8,981 nt of DNA from contig CBHYLN010000181.1 in NCBI GenBank assembly GCA_966128725.1, positions 1 to 8,981 of the forward strand. Reading direction: 5' to 3'. The position numbers and the translations under genes are program-made. The stretch is from JAFDZV01 sp966128725 (GTDB lineage: Bacteria; Bacteroidota; Ignavibacteria; OLB7). This document shows, piece by piece, positions 7,791-8,981 of the stretch; within the stretch, counting starts at the first letter, position 1, and every line of letters begins with the position of its first letter. The notes under the pieces are model-generated. The model searched no databases. It saw only the letters and a list, made by a program, of their open reading frames with translations, and had not been told where the DNA came from.

Positions 7791-8471
7791 TTAGTTCTGC
7801 GAAGCGTCGTCGAAACGATACCCCATGCCACGAACGGTATGAATCAGGGGAACATCGAATCCCTTATCGATCTTATGGCGCAGGCAGTGCATCAACGATT
7901 CGATGACATTCGATCGTGGATCGAAGTTGAGATCCCACACATGTTCGCCAATGGATTCGCGTGTGATCACACGCCCCTTATTCATTACGAAGTACTCCAG
8001 CAGCGCGAACTCCTTGGCCGTAAGTGTAATGGCCTGCCCGGCACGCGTTACAGTGCGCCGCGCAACATCGACCGTGAGGTCGGCAACGTGAATCTCCGCG
8101 AGGCGGTGGTCGGTCCAGCGACGGGTCAGTGATCGCACCCTCGCAAGCAACACGCCAAAATCGAAGGGCTTGGTGAGATAGTCGTCGGCCCCCTGATCCA
8201 ATCCCTGTATCACATCATCGGGCGTTCCCAACGCAGTCAGCATCAGAATCGGGGTGGTATTCCCCTCTTCCCTCAACGTCCGTGCAACCAACGTACCGCT
8301 ACGTTTCGGCAACATGACATCAAGGATTATCAGATCGTAGTCATTGCAAAACGCATATTCTAGCGCGATGTCGCCATCATGGGCAACATCAACACTGTAG
8401 TGCTGTGCTACAAGACCACGCCGAACTACGTCGGCGATGTTGACATCGTCCTCAACAACCAGGATACGCAT
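7791..8471 (-). CDS. OmpR/PhoB-family response regulator
   Basis: A 226-residue two-domain transcription regulator, typical length for the family, ending in TAA. The receiver domain spans ~1-115, with E8/D9 as the acidic pair, D51 as phospho-acceptor (LIILDVMLPKRSG), T79 (LMLTA) and K101 (LTKPF). The winged-helix DNA-binding domain spans ~127-221, with LTAKEFALLEYF, the recognition-helix region SNVIESLMHCLRHKID and the C-terminal hairpin HTVRGMGYRF. Phosphorylation should promote dimerisation and binding to direct-repeat operators. It is the first gene of the minus-strand signalling cluster and the only DNA-binding output visible, so it is the probable partner of one or both kinases. The ATG at 8471 begins at the first receiver strand (MRILVVEDD). 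GGTGA lies four bases upstream on the minus strand and is a weak Shine-Dalgarno. Two dyads and a possible promoter lie upstream. Its regulon cannot be read from this sequence. Confidence 0.95.
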   Translation of the reverse strand: MRILVVEDDVNIADVVRRGLVAQHYSVDVAHDGDIALEYAFCNDYDLIILDVMLPKRSGTLVARTLREEGNTTPILMLTALGTPDDVIQGLDQGADDYLTKPFDFGVLLARVRSLTRRWTDHRLAEIHVADLTVDVARRTVTRAGQAITLTAKEFALLEYFVMNKGRVITRESIGEHVWDLNFDPRSNVIESLMHCLRHKIDKGFDVPLIHTVRGMGYRFDDASQN

Positions 8472-8518
8472 GTCTTCACCGTGGATGCTGAACGGAAATC
8501 ACGCTGGGGGACAACGTG

Positions 8519-8542
8519 CGTTTATTGTTACCGTGATAAACG
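8519..8542. promoter_or_regulatory. Inverted repeat, candidate operator upstream of the regulator
   Basis: CGTTTAT (8519-8525) and ATAAACG (8536-8542) are perfect 7-base complements separated by ten bases, one helical turn from arm start to arm start plus seven. The site is 48-71 bases before the regulator ATG, where its 5' untranslated region or promoter should be. It could be a binding site for a dimeric regulator. No protein can be assigned. Confidence 0.35.
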
Positions 8543-8559
8543 AACGCCGGGAGGTGAGG

Positions 8560-8582
8560 AATCTTGAAATGGCTTCAAGATT
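8560..8582. promoter_or_regulatory. Perfect 9-bp dyad, candidate operator of the regulator gene
   Basis: AATCTTGAA (8560-8568) and TTCAAGATT (8574-8582) are perfect complements around ATGGC, a 23-bp dyad. It overlaps the -10 of the possible minus-strand promoter (8580-8607) and lies about 90-110 bases before the regulator ATG. In RNA it would form a 9-bp hairpin, but no U-run follows on either strand, so an operator or leader hairpin fits better than a terminator. Confidence 0.5.
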
Positions 8583-8607
8583 ATGTATGCTTAGCACGAC
8601 GACACAA
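8580..8607 (-). promoter_or_regulatory. Possible promoter of the response-regulator cluster
   Basis: On the minus strand, TTGTGT (8607-8602) and CATAAT (8585-8580) are spaced 16 bases, a fair sigma-70-like pair. It lies downstream of both terminators and upstream of the regulator, which is the expected place. The -10 overlaps the 23-bp dyad. This is a pattern match only, and the organism's promoter consensus is unknown to me. Confidence 0.3.
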
Positions 8608-8711
8608 GTATACCGACATTTACCATTTCGATCAAGTATGCCGATAACACGAACAAAGCGAGGATGGTGGCGGTACGAACGTATGATATGGAGCGGTCGG
8701 GTTCACGATAT

Positions 8712-8754
8712 CACAAAAAAAGAAGCCGCACAGCTCACCCCTGACTGTACGGCT
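8712..8754 (-). terminator. Intrinsic terminator, copy 1
   Basis: Read on the minus strand, AGCCGTACAG (8754-8745) pairs with CTGTGCGGCT (8733-8724) in a 10-bp stem with one G-U pair. An inner TCA/TGA extension closes a GGGG loop, and TTCTTTTTTTGTG follows. On the plus strand the G-U position becomes a C-A mismatch and no U-run follows, so the element is clearly oriented to stop minus-strand transcription before the regulator cluster. Confidence 0.85.
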
Positions 8755-8769
8755 CAAGTGAAGAACGAG
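8712..8769. repeat. Direct repeat of at least 58 bp, copy 1
   Basis: Identical base for base to 8924-8981. The identity covers the A7 run, the terminator hairpin and 15 further bases (CAAGTGAAGAACGAG) beyond it. On the left, identity falls off quickly (8711 T versus 8923 C, then two more matching bases). On the right, the full extent cannot be judged because the second copy reaches the window edge. Confidence 0.9.
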
Positions 8770-8923
8770 GGTTGGTGCCTCCGTGTCTTCATAAGGGTAT
8801 ACTACCCCGCCCGGAACATTGTTCCCAACTCCGGCACTTTTTGTGCGATCGTCGATTGAAGGCTGGTTTGGCGGGATCGGTGGCAGCATGATCTGCGATG
8901 GATGAGAGCGCCAATCGCGGTAC

Positions 8924-8966
8924 CACAAAAAAAGAAGCCGCACAGCTCACCCCTGACTGTACGGCT
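8924..8966 (-). terminator. Intrinsic terminator, copy 2
   Basis: The base sequence is identical to the terminator 212 bases to the left: stem arms 8966-8957 and 8945-8936, GGGG loop, and U-run at 8935-8924 on the minus strand. It would end a transcript that enters from beyond the right edge. Confidence 0.85.
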
Positions 8967-8981
8967 CAAGTGAAGAACGAG
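8924..8981. repeat. Direct repeat of at least 58 bp, copy 2 (cut by window edge)
   Basis: Second copy of the terminator-bearing unit, running to the last base shown. Conservation beyond the hairpin, in bases that a terminator alone would not need, suggests a recent duplication, a transcript 3' end shared by two RNAs, or a dispersed repeat family. Confidence 0.9.

Larger units (their letters stand above)
8472..8981. other. Gene-free upstream region of the response regulator
   Basis: No convincing gene was found. Open frames at 8437-8859 (plus) and 8632-8943 (minus, GTG start) run through regulator sequence or terminator hairpins and have no recognisable domain. The region contains two dyads and a possible promoter close to the regulator (8519-8607), then two copies of a terminator-bearing repeat (8712-8769 and 8924-8981), with small palindromes between them. 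Any gene upstream on the minus strand starts beyond the right edge. Confidence 0.6.

Noticed and set aside
8722..8755. 34-base hairpin resembling group II intron domain V (GAGCCGUA start on the minus strand)
   Set aside because: The length and first bases are similar, but the loop is GGGG instead of GNRA, the two-base bulge is missing, and a U-run follows directly. An intrinsic terminator explains it fully, and there is no reverse transcriptase nearby.
8813..8825. GGAACA-T-TGTTCC as a LexA-type SOS box
   Set aside because: The GAAC/GTTC spacing is three bases rather than the four of the known Gram-positive box, and no SOS gene is adjacent.
8437..8859. 140-residue plus-strand open frame
   Set aside because: It begins inside the response regulator on the opposite strand and crosses the terminator repeat; no domain and no ribosome site.
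8632..8943. 103-residue minus-strand open frame with a GTG start
   Set aside because: It starts inside the right terminator hairpin and reads through the whole left terminator and its U-run (GELCGFFFCD is the translated terminator). It is not a plausible gene.
8712..8981. Two direct repeats as a CRISPR array
   Set aside because: There are only two copies, the 58-base unit is too long, the 154-base spacer is too long, and the unit is a terminator. No cas gene is present.

Overview
The window most resembles a chromosomal segment of a Gram-negative bacterium from the Bacteroidota/Chlorobiota/Kapaibacteriota neighbourhood. The basis is an outer-membrane OmpA-type protein with tandem OmpA-like modules, soluble multi-PAS histidine kinases and mostly weak or absent Shine-Dalgarno sequences. 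This placement comes from protein style, not from a search, and is tentative. No insertion sequence, CRISPR array, tRNA, rRNA or phage gene was recognised.

Layout. (1) Positions 2-1393, plus strand: the C-terminal part of an OmpA-family outer-membrane protein, cut by the left edge. It has a degenerate OmpA-like module followed by a canonical one with the peptidoglycan-binding Asp and Arg. (2) Positions 1394-2340: about 950 bases between convergent genes with no convincing gene, but with overlapping GC-rich palindromes, a G8 run and a short direct repeat. (3) Positions 2341-8471, minus strand: a two-component signalling cluster. In transcription order it has an OmpR/PhoB-type response regulator (8471-7791), a 1019-residue receiver/five-PAS/histidine kinase protein (7685-4626) and a 637-residue three-PAS histidine kinase (4254-2341). 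Gaps are 105 and 371 bases; the second may hold a separate promoter. (4) Positions 8472-8981: a gene-free region upstream of the regulator. It has two dyads and a possible promoter near the regulator. Further out are two identical copies, 212 bases apart, of a sequence of at least 58 bases containing a strong intrinsic terminator for minus-strand transcription.

Working model. Neither kinase has a visible membrane segment, so both probably sense cytoplasmic or diffusible cues through PAS domains. Their transmitter modules are close paralogs (nearly identical H-box), so they could converge on the single DNA-binding regulator; this is inference. The receiver at the front of the large kinase could let another kinase tune it. 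The duplicated terminators would stop read-through from upstream minus-strand genes into the regulator.

Most of the coding content is ordinary two-component signalling. The best candidates for something less described are the duplicated terminator unit, the dyads before the regulator, and the paired kinases sharing one regulator.
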